A stretch of 64,000 nucleotides of DNA from Pictodentalium vernedei (GCA_031216915.1 CM062296.1:794215823-794279822), one strand, 5' to 3'. Shown: positions 43,695 through 56,295, numbered from the stretch's first letter. Notes: generated by a model from the letters alone, not told the origin. Numbers and translations: made by a program.

Positions 43695-44160
43695 CAGGGG
43701 CGGTGGAACCGGAGGAGATGGGGAGCGGGGTGTCTGGGGTTATATGCATATATTTGAACACAACCAATGACCGGTGAAACAAGGAGCGACCCAGAGCATC
43801 CCCCCCCCCCCATGTTTTTGCCAGCTATATTTCTCTCATACTGGTGTAAGGTTAGCGTGTTTGATGTTTGTCACAAACTGTGACTAGCATACAGCTGGTT
43901 AATAGATTGTAAATACATTAAAATTCTAACTGTGGCACAAATTATTTCGTGAAATTCTCCACCTCGTTGATTTTAATATCCGGTGTCGGTACTCCACGGT
44001 GCTGGTGGTAATCTGGATACATCTCCTGACAAATCTCCAAATATCCGTTCAGATGCATGGAAATGGGGGTTTGGAGACCCTGGAATTTAAAATTTTCGAA
44101 CCGACGACCATCCATTGCACGATCCAGTCCCCCACTTTGAAAATTGTTCCACCGCCACTG
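43695..44160. mobile_element. hAT-like element, ends partly resolved
   Basis: CAGGGGCGGTGGAACC and GTTCCACCGCCACTG are inverted ends. CTGAGC occurs at both junctions but a full 8-bp duplication is not clear. SINE-A-like remnants lie on both sides (43660-43694 and 44165-44380). Confidence 0.55.
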
Positions 44161-44612
44161 CTGAGCTATCTCGACAGATGTAGGAACAGTACTAGTTGAA
44201 GACAAGAGGTCGGCTTGCTACATGCATACGGTACACTTCCCTTTAGCCAGTGGTAACCCTGCTGATACCGGTATTGTGAATTGGGGAGTCCAACAGTTAC
44301 TCACCATTGCTCAGTGAGTCTCTCTGGATACTTCAGTTATTTCTACTCGCAAAATTGGCCAGCGTTATATTACCCAAGATGTTGAAAGTGCCTTTATATC
44401 TAAAAAAAACCCCAAAACAAACAAACATAAAACATGTTTATATTTCCGTTTTATGTAAAAATAAGTCGATCTTTGGTAAAATGGGAGTTTTATAGAAACA
44501 TGATATTAGACACAGTGTGAATATAAAAATATTAGGCCCTGTTCCTGCTGCAACAATACACATGAACGCGGGTTTGTTATATACTCCTTAACGGTTTACT
44601 TAATGCGAGACA

Positions 44613-44992
44613 TGCGGTAACGGTTTTCGTCAGATCACCGAAGTTAAGCAACGTCGAGCCCGGTTAGTCCTTGGATGGGTGACCTTCTGAGCGATCGGAT
44701 TCGGACTCCTGAGTTGTGTCCTTGGGCAAGGCACTTCACCCCGATTGTCCACAAGGGGGCACGATGACGTCGTGGACTAAGGCGTACTGTTTGTCGGTGG
44801 TGCGCATGTCTTCAACCAATCTAACCCTGCCTGTGCTGCAGTGCGGAGTTACGATGTTGGGGAGCAGGCCGCTGCTCGTCGTTGATCGGTGGTACTCTCC
44901 GAGTACTCCGGCTTCCACCACCCGTAAAACTGTCATCGACACGATGTGACCTTGGCTGTTAAAGTGTCGTTAAACCCTAATAAATAAATAAA
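44613..44992 (+). mobile_element. 5S rRNA-headed SINE sharing the SINE-A body
   Basis: Positions about 44622-44700 match the inner part of 5S rRNA, including the Pol III control region (GAAGTTAAGCAACG, CGGTTAGTCCTTGGATGGGT). From about 44713 the sequence is the SINE-A body (GTTGTGTCCTTGGGCAAGGC, GTGCGGAGTTACGATGTTGG), and it ends TTAAACCCTAATAAATAAAT. A perfect 13-bp duplication, TTAATGCGAGACA, flanks it (44600-44612 and 44993-45005). It is thus a SINE3-type head on the same body that elsewhere carries a tRNA head. Confidence 0.9.
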
Positions 44993-45005
44993 TTAATGCG
45001 AGACA

Positions 45006-45799
45006 AGCGACGAACAACTCCCCCCCCCCTCCCAAAAAAAAAAACATTTAAAAAAAAACGCAGAAATGCTAAAATTGAAACAAAAAATATTGTTTGCCAA
45101 AACACACAGCTTATAACTCTCATTGGAAAGAACTTGTTCCAGTGTGAGGTCATACGCTATGTTTTTGTCTAAAATTGAACAAATATTAAAATCTAAATGG
45201 TGCTTTTTGTGAACAACGCTGGTAGGACATCGAAGTGGTGAACTTGAATACTGTAAACGTGATGTCTCCATGAAAACAAGTTCCATTCCATGTGAATTAT
45301 AAATTGAAATCTGTATCTATCTATTGTAATTCTGACCTCGTTTTTACCTTTGAAACTGACATTCTTCGAGCCCCTGGGTTTCCACTGTGTCTCTTCTACG
45401 GAGACCCTGCAGGCCCCTTAACCCATTGAACACGGCAGGCTATCCCCACTCCCCAGAAACATGATACGTCATAATTTCCATAGGTAGGATGACTATTAAG
45501 TGATTGTGTCGGGCTGCACATTGAAAATATTAATTTGTCTACCCCCACCCCATCCACCCCACGAAAAAACGAAACAAAACTAACTATGAATGCTTAATGA
45601 ATGCCACAAGTTCTACCTTCAAAGCTTTGCCCCTCTAGGAATTCGGTTCTCCTTGGAATGACGAAAAATTATGACATAAGTTTTCCGAACCCACGGGCGT
45701 CTCTTAAGCAGACTTAGAGGGTGCGACATCCTATAGTGGGGACTGGACTGAGTAACCCAGATGGGCCGGTCCAGTGGAGGGGCTGTCCAATCCGATAGG
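45006..45799. other. decayed PB-A copy and unassigned sequence
   Basis: 45095-45225 keeps CTCATTGGAAAGAACTTGTTCC and TATGTTTTTGTCT from a PB-A core without clear ends. Nothing recognised in the rest. Confidence 0.4.
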
Positions 45800-46510
45800 T
45801 CCAGCCATTGCGACCCGGTATTCGTGCCTAGAAAACACCCCAGTTTTAATTATATACTTTCGCACGGAAGTCGATCCCGAGCCACCACGTTCCCTAGAAA
45901 CAACGCATTTTGCCCAGGCCTGGAAATGACCCTCGAAAGATCGTTTCGGTTAAGTGTGGGTAGCATCAATTGTAAAATACGCACAGAACTACAGGTTACG
46001 ACAAAGTAATATACCATAAGTTTATGACATTACGAATCTCGCATGTTTTACCAGAAAGGCTTGGCAACTATCCTGACTCAAATGCTGAGTAAAACATCCA
46101 CATGTGAATAGAATTTCATGCTGTTTCCATCTTAAAAGAATATCCGTCAAAATAAATAGCAACAACTAAAGTGCGATCTCGCTTTTGCGAGAGCGCGCGT
46201 TAGTTGTTATTAATTATGTAGGCGAAAATCCCGTTGAGACGTAAAAAGGCATTTCTGACGTAGTAAACACAGCGAAGGTGCATGGAGAAGCATCACCACA
46301 CGTCCACACCCTTTTCTTATGGGTTACCACCATGCTACAGAGCGAAACCCACCAACGGTTTACGATATACGCCCTTTATTTCCATGCAGGTTTGCTTTAC
46401 TGCTCGTGCTGTCCATATGTTATTCGCAAGAGAGAGTGTGCGAGTAAAAGAACAAACCTCCCCGTCGTCACATGTGAGGGTTCCATCGAAGCGAGATACA
46501 ACAAATACTG
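45800..46510. repeat. dispersed repeat R3, copy without SINE
   Basis: It parallels 38440-39340, including AACGCATTTTGCYCAGGCCTGG and a hairpin at 46160-46209. TGTCCATATGTTATTCGCAAG at about 46412 corresponds to the SINE insertion point in the other copy. Confidence 0.7.
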
Positions 46511-46624
46511 ATTAAACTAATTTCTTTTCGAACAATCCATACAAATGATCAAACATGTTTCCACAAACTTTGTCATAAAAACGGTTGATTGGTATTTCAA
46601 TTCAAATGGTGTTAAAGCATTGTG

Positions 46625-46881
46625 CAGTACGTGGAGAGTGTATTATCACTAAATCACCCGCAGAGTGGAGATTCCACCCAAGCAATAATTGCGAATTTGT
46701 TGCAAAGCATAACCAGCACCAGCAATGTTTCAGTCAAAGGACCTCCGGGTTAAACCCGGAGGTCCATTGGCTGAAACATTTCTTGTGTTTTTTGTCGATA
46801 TGAACAAAATTTGAAAGTTATAGCTTGGGTGATAACCCCACTCCGCGGGTGATTTACTTACAATTCACTCTCCGCGTACTG
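46625..46881. mobile_element. mariner-like MITE TA-1, third copy
   Basis: Ends CAGTACGTGGAGAGTG and CTCTCCGCGTACTG. TA follows the right end, while the left flank is TG. The centre CCTCCGGGTTAAACCCGGAGG is an intact hairpin. Confidence 0.8.
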
Positions 46882-46883
46882 TA

Positions 46884-47788
46884 CATATATCAACTTGATA
46901 AACTCTTGGAAAATTTGTCTGGTAGCCGATCAGAAAAAGTTGAGAGTTTAGTAACTAATTCTCGCCGCATTTCTGCTGGAATGCAGGAAATTGTTATTAA
47001 CTTTGTCAGACGTTTAGTTTTCTTATCTTACGTGAAATTCTAGGTACCGGTACGTTCTGTGCGACTAATTTCCCGGTCATATTAGTGTTATAGCATAGAA
47101 TGGCTGAACATAACAAAGAAAAATGGCCTTATAGTTACCTGTCCTCTTGGTACATCACCTACTCAACCGATAAAAATTGTTCAATGTCAGATAATACTGA
47201 ATTCGTGCAATAAATCTTGAGATATGGAAAACAGTTTTGAACCACCCACCCCTGATCGATGGAAAGGAAGCCTATTTGGCGAGGCTTACAAATAAATTGT
47301 TTAAAAACAAATACTTGTCAACGCCGGACTGCCCCACCTCACATGCATCCGGCGTTAAATACAGAGATATGGAAATATTTTCATACTAACTGATGATAAA
47401 GAGCGCGACATATTCCACGTACCACTTTTCAGTTTATCACCAAGTAACATATAGTCACTATCACTTGGCCAAGATAAGTTAGTACAGATTTCAATTCAAC
47501 ATTTGTATACAGTTTTGAATTTCGAGAACAAATATTACTAGGGAGCAGGCGAAAGTACAAGCCAACTCCGAACTGCCATTTGTTAAATCGAGTGCGTACA
47601 CTGTTTGTTGAGACGGGCATTATAGTATTATTTATTGTTGACCTGCGCGTGCACGGAATTGCACATGAACGCTGCTTTTACTTCCGAATTGATAACCGAA
47701 CAAGCCGAAAAAAATAGTCCGTATTCCATCAACACATTCTGAAGCCTCGTTCTCTTATTACAGTGGTATGACAAAGGATTACACACAG
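46884..47788. other. no recognised feature
   Basis: No gene, repeat or RNA recognised. Confidence 0.35.
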
Positions 47789-47790
47789 TA

Positions 47791-48026
47791 CAGTCGCCGT
47801 GGACTGGTCGTAATCCACACGTGGGCAGTGATGTCCACGCATGCGTTTACCAGGTAATAAAAATCATCAGCAAAATTTTAATTAATGAAGCACCGGGTTG
47901 TACCCGGTGATTCATTAATTAAATTTTTGATGATTATTCCTATAATTAGTGTTGGAATCTAATATTATTGTGTCGGTGGAAATATTGCCCACCGTGGAAA
48001 GTTATCAGTCCACGGCGGCCGTACTG
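47791..48026. mobile_element. TA-flanked MITE, family TA-2
   Basis: CAGTCGCCGTGGACTGG and the inverse of CAGTACGGCCGCCGTGGAC are its ends, with TA outside. A hairpin (AATTAATGAAGCACCGGGTT and its inverse) lies at about 47876-47930. Copies are at 19339-20468 (split) and 54119-54345. Confidence 0.75.
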
Positions 48027-48291
48027 TACTGTGCTTTCCAGCGGTGTGGAAATGATCATCGCGTTACAACGGTGGTATTTGGACGAGAAAGCATAACCAT
48101 CTGAACTCTTGTGGTATCTTCCATGCCAGTTTAATGGCAGCAAATAGAGTCCATATTCATTATTTGGGGTAGACCTCGAGGCTGCACGTTGAAAATATTG
48201 ATTGGTCTACCCCACGCATTTACTGAACAGCCATCCTATTTAATGACGTAATGACGTATCATGTTCCTAGGCGGAAAAGATGCCGCTAGGG

Positions 48292-48967
48292 CAGTGGTGG
48301 CGCCAAGGGGGGTCGGGGGGGGAGGGCTACAGCCCCCCTGTCGGAGAGGTCCAGCCCCCCCCCCCCCCCCCGTCGGAGATTTTTAGTCAGTCCGTCGGTG
48401 AGCCTCGTACACCCGACTTCACGAGACATTTCCGACAATCGAATGTAGATATCTCGTCTTGTCAGCCTCGAATCCGTGCAGCACTGGAACTTTGATAGAG
48501 AATAGTGATTCTCACGAAATTCCTTAATGTCGTTCGTCAAACTGGCTTTATAGATGAAATATTTCCCGACCTTATTATAATATGTTTACTTTAACCTTTT
48601 ACCCAACGTAACGGCCAAAACCGGCCAGCGCTATTCTCAAAAATCGCCAATTAATTTTCATTATTTTTTTTTATTTTTTGTCTCAAAAACCTAGGTTATG
48701 ACCCCTCGTCGAGCTCGTTCCAACGAGGGGTCATAACCTATGTTTTTGAGACAAAAAATGAAAAATAATAGTTATTCAAGAATTGTCGTCTGCTTTTCAG
48801 GTTAGGTAAAGGGTTAGATAATCAACAAACATACTCAATTTGCTTTTATTTTGGTTCTCCAATTAACCAATTTTCACTCATTTTCCTTCATTTGGGAGGT
48901 CAAATGTTTTAGCTCCCCTGTGGGAGAGGTCAGCCTCCCTGTCGAAAAATCCCTGGCACCACCCCTG
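48292..48967. mobile_element. hAT-B element, inverted relative to 17581-18313
   Basis: Ends CAGTGGTGGCGCCA and GGCACCACCCCTG are flanked by CGCTAGGG and CTCTAGGG (7 of 8 bases equal). It carries a PB-A MITE at the same position as the 17.6-kb copy. Confidence 0.75.
48591..48817. mobile_element. piggyBac-like MITE PB-A inside hAT-B
   Basis: Left TTAACCTTTTACCCAACG, right GGTAAAGGGTTAG. It keeps a hairpin centred on GTCGAGCTCG and lacks the CCGG MITE found in the 17.7-kb copy. Confidence 0.75.
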
Positions 48968-48975
48968 CTCTAGGG

Positions 48976-49431
48976 TTCAAAGGGTTAAGCGCATATAATA
49001 AACGAATATACTCGTTTTGTCGTTTTGTTCACCCACAAGGCACACACAAATAGATGAACGATCCAGGCAGAACGGAATCTATTTCAGCACCAACTGTTGA
49101 GGGATTTTCGATTAATTCTATTACATACACCACTCAAGGTAATACAGAAATCAAATATATCACAATACCACTTAGGGAAAGTCATTTTCTGCTCACAGTT
49201 TCAGATAAACAGTATCTACGTATGACAAAGAAAGCAACCGTCAAATTGCCACAGCGGGAATATCTAATGCATTAAGTAAATGCGACTTCAGATCTACAGG
49301 CGGTTGCCATTTTTCTCTCAGATATGTAGCCATCAACAAATTAGAAAAATCGACGGGAAGCGTGTTTGTCTGAGTGCAGTATTGTTATACAATAGTCCAG
49401 GTTCTTGTGTCCTAACCCTGTAAATGGAAAG
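48976..49431. other. no supported gene
   Basis: A 73-codon frame starts at 49054 and has no recognisable motif. No repeats identified. Confidence 0.3.
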
Positions 49432-49683
49432 CTAACCCTTTACCTAACCTGAAAAGCAGACGACACTTGCAAAAATAATTCTTGAATAACTAATTTTTTT
49501 CATTTTTTGTCTCAAAAACATAGGTTACGACCCCTCGTTGGAACGAGCTCGACGAGCTCGTTCCAACGAGGGGTCATAACCTATGTTTTTGAGACAAAAA
49601 ATGAAAAAAATAATGAAAATTAACTGGCGATTTTTGAGAATAGCGTTGGCCGGTTTTGGCCGTTACGATAGATAAAGGGCTAA
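49432..49683. mobile_element. piggyBac-like MITE PB-A
   Basis: CTAA flanks in place of TTAA, then CCCTTTACCTAACC and its decayed inverse. The core CGTTGGAACGAGCTCGACGA is a perfect palindrome with its partner. Confidence 0.75.
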
Positions 49684-49769
49684 ACATGAGTTTAGTTGGA
49701 AATGGTAAACGTAGCAATAATCAATGGTTGCGATAATGATCGCCAAGTCTCAAGGAATATTATAAGTCA

Positions 49770-49900
49770 CATGGCGTGTAGGTGGCTGATACATTTCCAT
49801 ACAAGGCGATGAGTGTTCATATCAGGTGAGGCGAAGCCGAACCTGATATGAACACTCAGAGCCTTGTATGGAAATGTATCAGCCAGCTACACGCCATGTA
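49770..49900. repeat. 131-bp hairpin
   Basis: Arms ACATGGCGTGTAGGTGGCTG and their near-inverse continue through CATTTCCATACAAGG to a GGCGAAGCCG centre. Confidence 0.75.
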
Positions 49901-51010
49901 ACATATTTATTATGTCGAAAGTCCATGTAAATCAAGCGATTAATAATTTTCTCCATAAACAAACAACGGCCCGGAATTTATTTTTCAGGAACCACTATTG
50001 ATAGCACCGCGCAGAATCATGAACAGTAACAGGCACCGGTACGTGTAACCATGGTAATTGTAAACAAATCATCACTTTGCGAAGGGCGATTGCCGTACTT
50101 GTTTACAAATGAAACGAATCGCTGCTTGCCACTGAGATCAGTGCTGCTTGCCAACTCGGCATAATCTGGAGGCCCCTTGCGTACATTTACTGTTGTTACT
50201 ACCTAAAAAGGACTAATAAAGCAGTTTTGAACATTAAAAATCACTTTTTTACTGTAGAGCAAACAATAACAGTGACTGAAGGAGTCGTAAAACAAAGAAC
50301 TTTTCAGACTACAAATATTATCTTCTGCCCATCTTTTTACATATTTAATGTTTTAAATCACAAAATACGGTATCTTGAAAATATTTTCGGAACCTAAATT
50401 CTCTTATTTTGTTTTAATTCAGATTTTGAAAATTCGAAGTGAGGGGAATTGCATCAAAATAGTAATGGCGGCTACTCACCTGATATTAATTAATATCAGG
50501 TGAGTAACCCGATACGGTGGAATCTTTAGAGGGTATTCCAGCATTTTGATTGGACAAACTAACTTTGAGACATAATAAATTATTACCACTTTGCAGGGCG
50601 TTCCCTAGTGTATTAACGCTGTTATGCCGAGCGTTCAAAGTAAATAATGCATGGCAATCTCCTAAGTTCCAGGCCGCGGGCCGATAATGAAAATAATCGC
50701 CCTCTGGCATCATTGTTACATCACGTGATCACCGCTTGTTCTCGATCGGCAAGGAGCTGAATCGAAACGACGATACCAGGGAAATGATTCATAAACGACC
50801 GAACTTTTCTTACCAATGGCTAGATTGTTGTTATTAGGTAAGTAATCCAGATTATTTTTATTATGAAGCAATTGTAAGAAGCCGTCATTGCCGAAAAATT
50901 ACATCACTTTCCTAATTTCGACGTTCATGCACTCAATTTGTGACACGGGAATTCCCCCAAATTGTCGCCCCTGATCTCTCCGATGCGCATTTGTAAACAA
51001 ACAAATGGTA
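49901..51010. other. non-coding stretch with a perfect palindrome
   Basis: 50473-50506 is a perfect 34-bp palindrome (CTCACCTGATATTAAT half). Nothing else recognised. Confidence 0.45.
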
Positions 51011-51200
51011 ATAATAGTAATAACATTATTTTTGCGAGCATTATGGTATATTAGCGGCCCTGCAGAAATTATTAACAGCCCTCGGGCCAATTAGCGGCCC
51101 TCGACTTCGTCTCGGGCCGCTAATAAGCCCTTGGCTGTTAATAATTTCTGCAGGGCCGCTAATATACCATAATGCCCTCAAAAATCATGTTATTGTTATA
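51011..51200. repeat. 190-bp hairpin
   Basis: Arms pair through TTATGGTATATTAGCGGCCC and TGCAGAAATTATTAACAGCC, with a centre near CTCGACTTCGTCTCGGG. Confidence 0.8.
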
Positions 51201-51384
51201 TTACAGTATGACACTTAAGAATAATGAACGGTAAAGTTCTTGCTCTGACTACATCGCAAAAGTGGTCTCTTTCTTGATTTGATCCAGAGCGGCGGAAGCA
51301 AGTTAGAAGTGATTGGGCTGGGACGTGTGTTATTGTCCAAATACGCATACAAATTTAAAAATGTGCAAGTGGAATCAAATTCAC

Positions 51385-52330
51385 AATTGATTGATTGATT
51401 GTTTATTTCAGACACCTGGTCCATATAACAAAATGAGAAAAAAAAAATGAAATAGTTACAGAATATATACTAAGGTTAGCAAACAGTGTCAAACACATGA
51501 ACACACTTATTTAACAACCACTGGAATTAAGAAGTGGTTCTGAGCATCAATCTGAAGAAGGCCATGAAAGTGATGGATGAGCACCCGAGTCAATCGTTGT
51601 ACAAGAGAGAGATCCAGGATTTCATTAAGGGCGAAACAGCTCTTAAGTCAAAATTGCATATTGCACTAATAACGGAGTTGGTACTGGAGAACAGTCGCCT
51701 GCGGAAACTATAAACCTACCTTCTCCTTAGGCACCAGAGGGAGGGGACGTCATTCAGGACAAACATGTCACTGGCACTACAGAATTTGTCACAGCCCATA
51801 AGAAGTCAGAATGCATTATTGTTAAATACAGAAAGTCTCCGGATGCCTTTTTGTGCAAAATTAACCCAGAGTTGACAACAGTACAATGTGGTGATGTATT
51901 GAACAAACAAAAGCTTATTGACACACGGTGAACGTTTAGAGAACTTTCTTATAAGCTGATTGGAACGAATACAGATTGCATGGTATTGTCTTTTTATGTC
52001 AGCATCATCTGTGAGGTCTGAGTGAATTATGTGACCCAGATACTTGAATTCAGGGACAACCAATAATTCGGTTGTACCAAGATAGACTTTGGGAAAAGTT
52101 AAACAATAAAATAATTACGGTAAGAATGACATGCGAACAGTTTTCTGAGTGTTATAAATCATATTAATTTTCATCGCTTCAAGTTGACATACCTTCAGCA
52201 GATTACGGAGACCTATAACGGAAGGAGGAAACTCACACATATCATCTGCGTAACACAAATGGTTTATGGTTTTCGCTCCGATGCTGCAGGCAACATGCAG
52301 CTTGTTCAGTGACTTGCTCATATCATCAAT
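51385..52330 (-). pseudogene. non-LTR retrotransposon remnant (reverse transcriptase)
   Basis: Minus-strand frames at 52115-52321 and 51806-52063 are pieces of one reverse transcriptase. The first has the catalytic CYADDM motif and the second has FKYLGHIIHSDLTDD, a block that follows the active site in LINE-type enzymes. The frame changes between 52063 and 52115 and stops interrupt the rest. The plus-strand TTGTTTATTTCAG at about 51398 would be the 3' end of the same LINE. Most of the upstream protein is missing. A plus-strand frame of 49 codons at 51564-51713 overlaps this region and is not explained by it. Confidence 0.65.
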
Positions 52331-53008
52331 TATATACCCCTATATTATATTTATGAATTCCGGTCATTTTCTTCCATATTTTTGCCGAAATTTGCGGGTA
52401 CTATAGCAATGATACAGTTAAATAATTATGGAACGATTCGTTCGGAGTTTTTTTTTTGTTTGTTTTGTTTCGTTTTGTTTTTCTGACACAACGATTGCCT
52501 TGTGTCCTGTAGTCATCGTCATATTTTCAATAATTGTCCTTTTCCTAATACGGTAATTATGATACCAACTGAAAAGGTAAAGTAAACCCACCAAAATTTG
52601 TAATTCTAAGGGTCAACAGCTGATCAGCCTTCGCAGGATATATATTGTCCACTTGAAAACATAAAGGCATCAACTGCAATGTTTAGGCATTGCAGTTCGC
52701 ACCATTTAACTCTGAAAGCACGATGCGGTGTGTAGAATGCACATTGCGATCCCTCATTCGATTCGACGAGAGCCAAAAAACGCTATGTTTTGGGGGCAAA
52801 CATGAACAAATATTGAAATTTGATTTGCCATTTCTGTGAATAGAGCTGTCTGGGAAAAATCTGTTAAGCTGAAGAAAGGGCTAACACGTTTAGTTCTGGA
52901 CCACCACAATTATACTCCTAATAGTAATCACTAAACAACAACCGTTTAAATTACGTGTGGGTTACGTCAATTGTTAAATAGGCGAACGAACTACAGGTTA
53001 CATATAGA
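52331..53008. other. possible decayed PB-A copy
   Basis: 52735-52870 has weak PB-A core traces (CGATCCCTCATTCGATTCGACGA, GCTATGTTTTGGGGGC) without ends. Nothing else recognised. Confidence 0.35.
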
Positions 53009-53145
53009 ATATACCCATAGTAGCTTAGTGTACCAAATGTTTTCCACGAGTGGTGAAGTGGTGTGAACCGCGAGCCTTTGGCGCGCGGTTAACACCACTT
53101 CACCACGAGTGGTGAACATTTGGCACACCAGGCTACTTTGGGTAT
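53009..53145. repeat. hairpin of about 135 bp
   Basis: Arms with CCAAATGTT, CACGAGTGGTGAAGTGGTGT and their inverses surround a GAGCCTTTGGCGCGCGG centre. Confidence 0.7.
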
Positions 53146-53639
53146 ATTTTATTTATACCATGATCGTCAGATTATTAAGAGTCGCTATTATTTTTTCTCG
53201 ATTTTACTGAGCACCAGACGTACATACGTGCAAATCTGTTTTTGTGTACACGAGCATCGGTGGGCGTACTTCCGCTGTCAATTTTATCGCCGAAACGAAA
53301 TGGAAAACGAAACGGGACCTTTTTCATTTTAATAGCATAATAACGTACCATTTCGAGTTATGGATGCTTTATTAACATGAGACAATGCATGTTTGTTAAG
53401 TGTTGGTGTATAATGGGGTAAACTCATTTAAAAACGTAATAAATAATTATCACTTTCATTTCACTCTTCGTGAGGCGACGTGCGATAAATTTAGACAAGT
53501 TGCATTCAGATCGACGTCACCAAAGGTCAGCTTGGATGTAGTTCCACTTTAGGTGCTGGCGTGTTCACCACGGTTGGTGTGTAAAGCTAAAAAAATTTGT
53601 CATAGGCTTTTCATATATTGTAGAATAGGTAATCATGGT

Positions 53640-54020
53640 ATAAAACAATGTAATGCAGCTTACCTTTATTAAATTAAAAATCTCTCATGTTTTGCCAGAA
53701 AGACTGGACAGTCCATGGGAACTATCTCGACACAAACGTTCAGAATTGCATCCACATCTGAATAGAATAGCATGCTGTTTCTGCCTTAAAGGGACTTCTG
53801 CCAAAATAAATAGCAACAGCTAACGTGTGATCTCGCTTCGGCGAGATCGCGCATTAGTTGTTGATATTTATATGGGCGGAAATCCCATTAAGACGTAAAA
53901 AGGTATGACCGGCGTAGTAAAAACTGAGAAGGTGGAGAAGCATCATAGCATATCTTTTCCTGTGGGTTACCGCCATGCTATATGCATAACCTGCTAACTG
54001 GTTACGATATAAGCCCTTTA
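53640..54020. repeat. dispersed repeat R3, third copy
   Basis: It has the R3 hairpin (53812-53860, GTGTGATCTCGCTTCGGCGA), GGCGGAAATCCCATTAAGAC and GGTGGAGAAGCATCA. No SINE is present. Confidence 0.65.
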
Positions 54021-54118
54021 TCGCCAGGGCTACTAAAATTCTAAAAATTATCTCAGCTTTAAAATCCCACACAGAAAGACCGACTACACTTACATAACCC
54101 ATTTTGAAACCAGTATAT

Positions 54119-54345
54119 AGTACGGACGCCGCGCACTAGTCGCTTTCCACGGGTGGACAACATTTCAAGGACGCAATAATATTCGATTCCAAACACTAAT
54201 TATGGGAATAATCATCACAAATTTAATTAATGAAGCATCGGGTAGAACCCTGGTGCTTCATTAATTAAAATTTTGCTGCCGATGATTCGTATTACATGGT
54301 AAATGCATGCATGGACATTACCATCAGTCCGTGGCGGCTGTACTG
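54119..54345. mobile_element. TA-2 MITE, third copy
   Basis: Left TAGTACGGACGCCGCGCAC and right GTCCGTGGCGGCTGTACTG, with TA after the right end. It shares the AATTAATGAAGCATCGGGT hairpin. Confidence 0.65.
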
Positions 54346-55540
54346 TAGAACGATGCCAAGGTTTCAGGCAACCAGTCTAATTCTGTTTTCTAATTCGACG
54401 CTGTTTGTCTACTCAGGTTTGTGGAAATTTGTGCTCAGACATTACTTACAAGCATATACAAGGAATCTTTTCTGCCTCAGTTATAGATATTCCAATTAAT
54501 AAGTATTTAATTCCCCTTGAAAACTCCAAGATACTAACATAATTTCTAATCATAAAGCTACGTCTTCTTTTCTGGTTGTATTGCCGTCAAAATTCCGATC
54601 AAATAAGTCTGAAATGAGCAACATTTCTTGCTTCGATTCACAGAAAGTGCACAAATGTTTATGAAATCTGTCAGATGCCATCGCCCGGAATATATCACTT
54701 GGTTGGAAAAGCGAATCGCTTTTCCAACCAAATGAAATATTTCTGACGACTGGATTTAAACATTGGAGAGGGTGACATGTTTGAAGGGGGCTGGACTCGT
54801 TCCACAACTCAATAATGTCGACTTTCTTACAGAACTAGACGAAGGGCATGAGAGCTTGGAACGATACCTTGTTCACAATGGGTGATAAATGATGAAAATC
54901 TTCAGCACGTTATGGGAATTTGTTTGACAGATTAGCAGAAAAAGTTCAATTTAATGGCTGACTGTTGCGAAAGTCATTAAACAAAGTTACAAATACATTC
55001 TGTTGTGATGCTATTATTGGAATGTTCTTAAGTACACGCTTTTGCCATTGACGAATATCTTAAACTATCCATTATAGCGCACATCAATAAAAACATGGTA
55101 AAGTGAAACCCTGTCACTCCCGGATACATCATGATATTTCTACACTATTTGTTTTCTTTATATTGTTGTTTTTATTTTTGCTGACTCGTTTTGATCCCAT
55201 AGTTATTGTTGTGATTATTGATTATCACTCATTGAAATTAATCTATCTTCTTCGTTCAACATTTTCATTGGCTTGCAGTGTCCTCTAAAATTAGTATTAA
55301 ATATGAAATCGTGAGTCATTAAAATGTGCCCCTTTTTGATTGTAACGAAGCATGATTAAAATACAGTGTTTGTTTGTTTTAATAATTTTGTAAACATTCA
55401 GTTTTCTATGTTCTGCAGAAAATAAATCTCAAATATTCTGTGGACGGTATTTATTTTTCGAAAGAGGTGCATAAATATAACTGAACACACAACTTTATAA
55501 GATATTTCTTCATTAACTGGTTGAATGCTAAATTTTCTGG
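54346..55540. other. non-coding stretch with one hairpin and a lone PB-B end
   Basis: A hairpin lies at about 54695-54745 (TTGGTTGGAAAAGCGA and its inverse). TTAACTGGTTGAATGCTA at 55513-55530 is a PB-B terminus. No gene supported. Confidence 0.4.
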
Positions 55541-55574
55541 TTGCCAAAATTTATTCACATGTCTTTGCCTTGTT

Positions 55575-55925
55575 ACAATATTCAAGACAGACTGAAACTA
55601 ATGAAAAGAGAAATGTACAAGATGGAACAACTTAGGAGTAACACTCAAGAACTTTGGGACTACTTCAAAGACCAACTGGAAAGTAGCGTACTTATGAATA
55701 TACCGCAAAAAACAACAAGAACAAAACTTGGAAATCACTGGATTACAACAGACATAAAGTGACTGATTCGTAAAAGAGACAAACTCTATAAAAAGAAGAA
55801 GAATTTAAAAACGGATGACACCGAGAAATACAAAAAACTAAAAACGATAGTAGAGCGGGAAGTGAGGCGGGCATATTGGAAATACATAGAGGACATCATA
55901 ACACCTGATCGTAATGACGGAAGTA
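55575..55925 (+). pseudogene. non-LTR retrotransposon fragment
   Basis: The conceptual protein has LWDYFKDQLESSVLMNIP, then GNHWITTDIK, a TGA stop at 55760-55762, and in the same frame LIRKRDKLYKKKK and REVRRAYWKYIEDI. That order is typical of the linker between endonuclease and reverse transcriptase in LINE ORF2. Both domains are missing, so this is a short dead fragment. Confidence 0.65.
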
Positions 55926-55950
55926 GGTGATAATTGAGAGTTCAACCATC

Positions 55951-56295
55951 ATCGTACATGTACGTGTACGTGTACGTGTACACCTCCATAGGATTTAGTG
56001 TTAAAATCGTGTACATGTACAAGATTTTTAACGTTTTTTAGGGTGCTTTAGAATCCCTTGAGAATTCAAACATCACTGATTGTATCCAAGAATGACAGAA
56101 AACGCATGAAATTTTACGTACAGTACATGTACCGTTTTGATTGAAATCGGCAAGTGAGTTTCCCCCATAGGATTCAGTGTTAAATTGCGAGCAAAAAAAC
56201 GTTTTGAGAATTCTAAAATCATCCTCTTGCCGATTCTAACAATCCGCGTCCGTACACGATTTTAACACTGAAAACCCAATGGAGGCGTACACGGA
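55951..56295. repeat. inverted repeat with three copies of one motif
   Basis: TAGGATTTAGTGTTAAAATC (about 55987), ATAGGATTCAGTGTTAAATT (about 56168) and the inverse at 56258-56285 mark a partly palindromic unit. An alternating TACGTG tract precedes it (55951-55982). It lies where the AT-rich viral-type gene cluster begins and could include the end of that element. Confidence 0.5.

Noticed and set aside
44622..44700. Functional 5S rRNA gene
   Set aside because: The 5' and 3' parts of 5S are missing and the sequence continues into a SINE body with its own target duplication.
49054..49275. 73-codon plus-strand frame
   Set aside because: Amino-acid composition is plausible but there is no motif, promoter or neighbour to support it.
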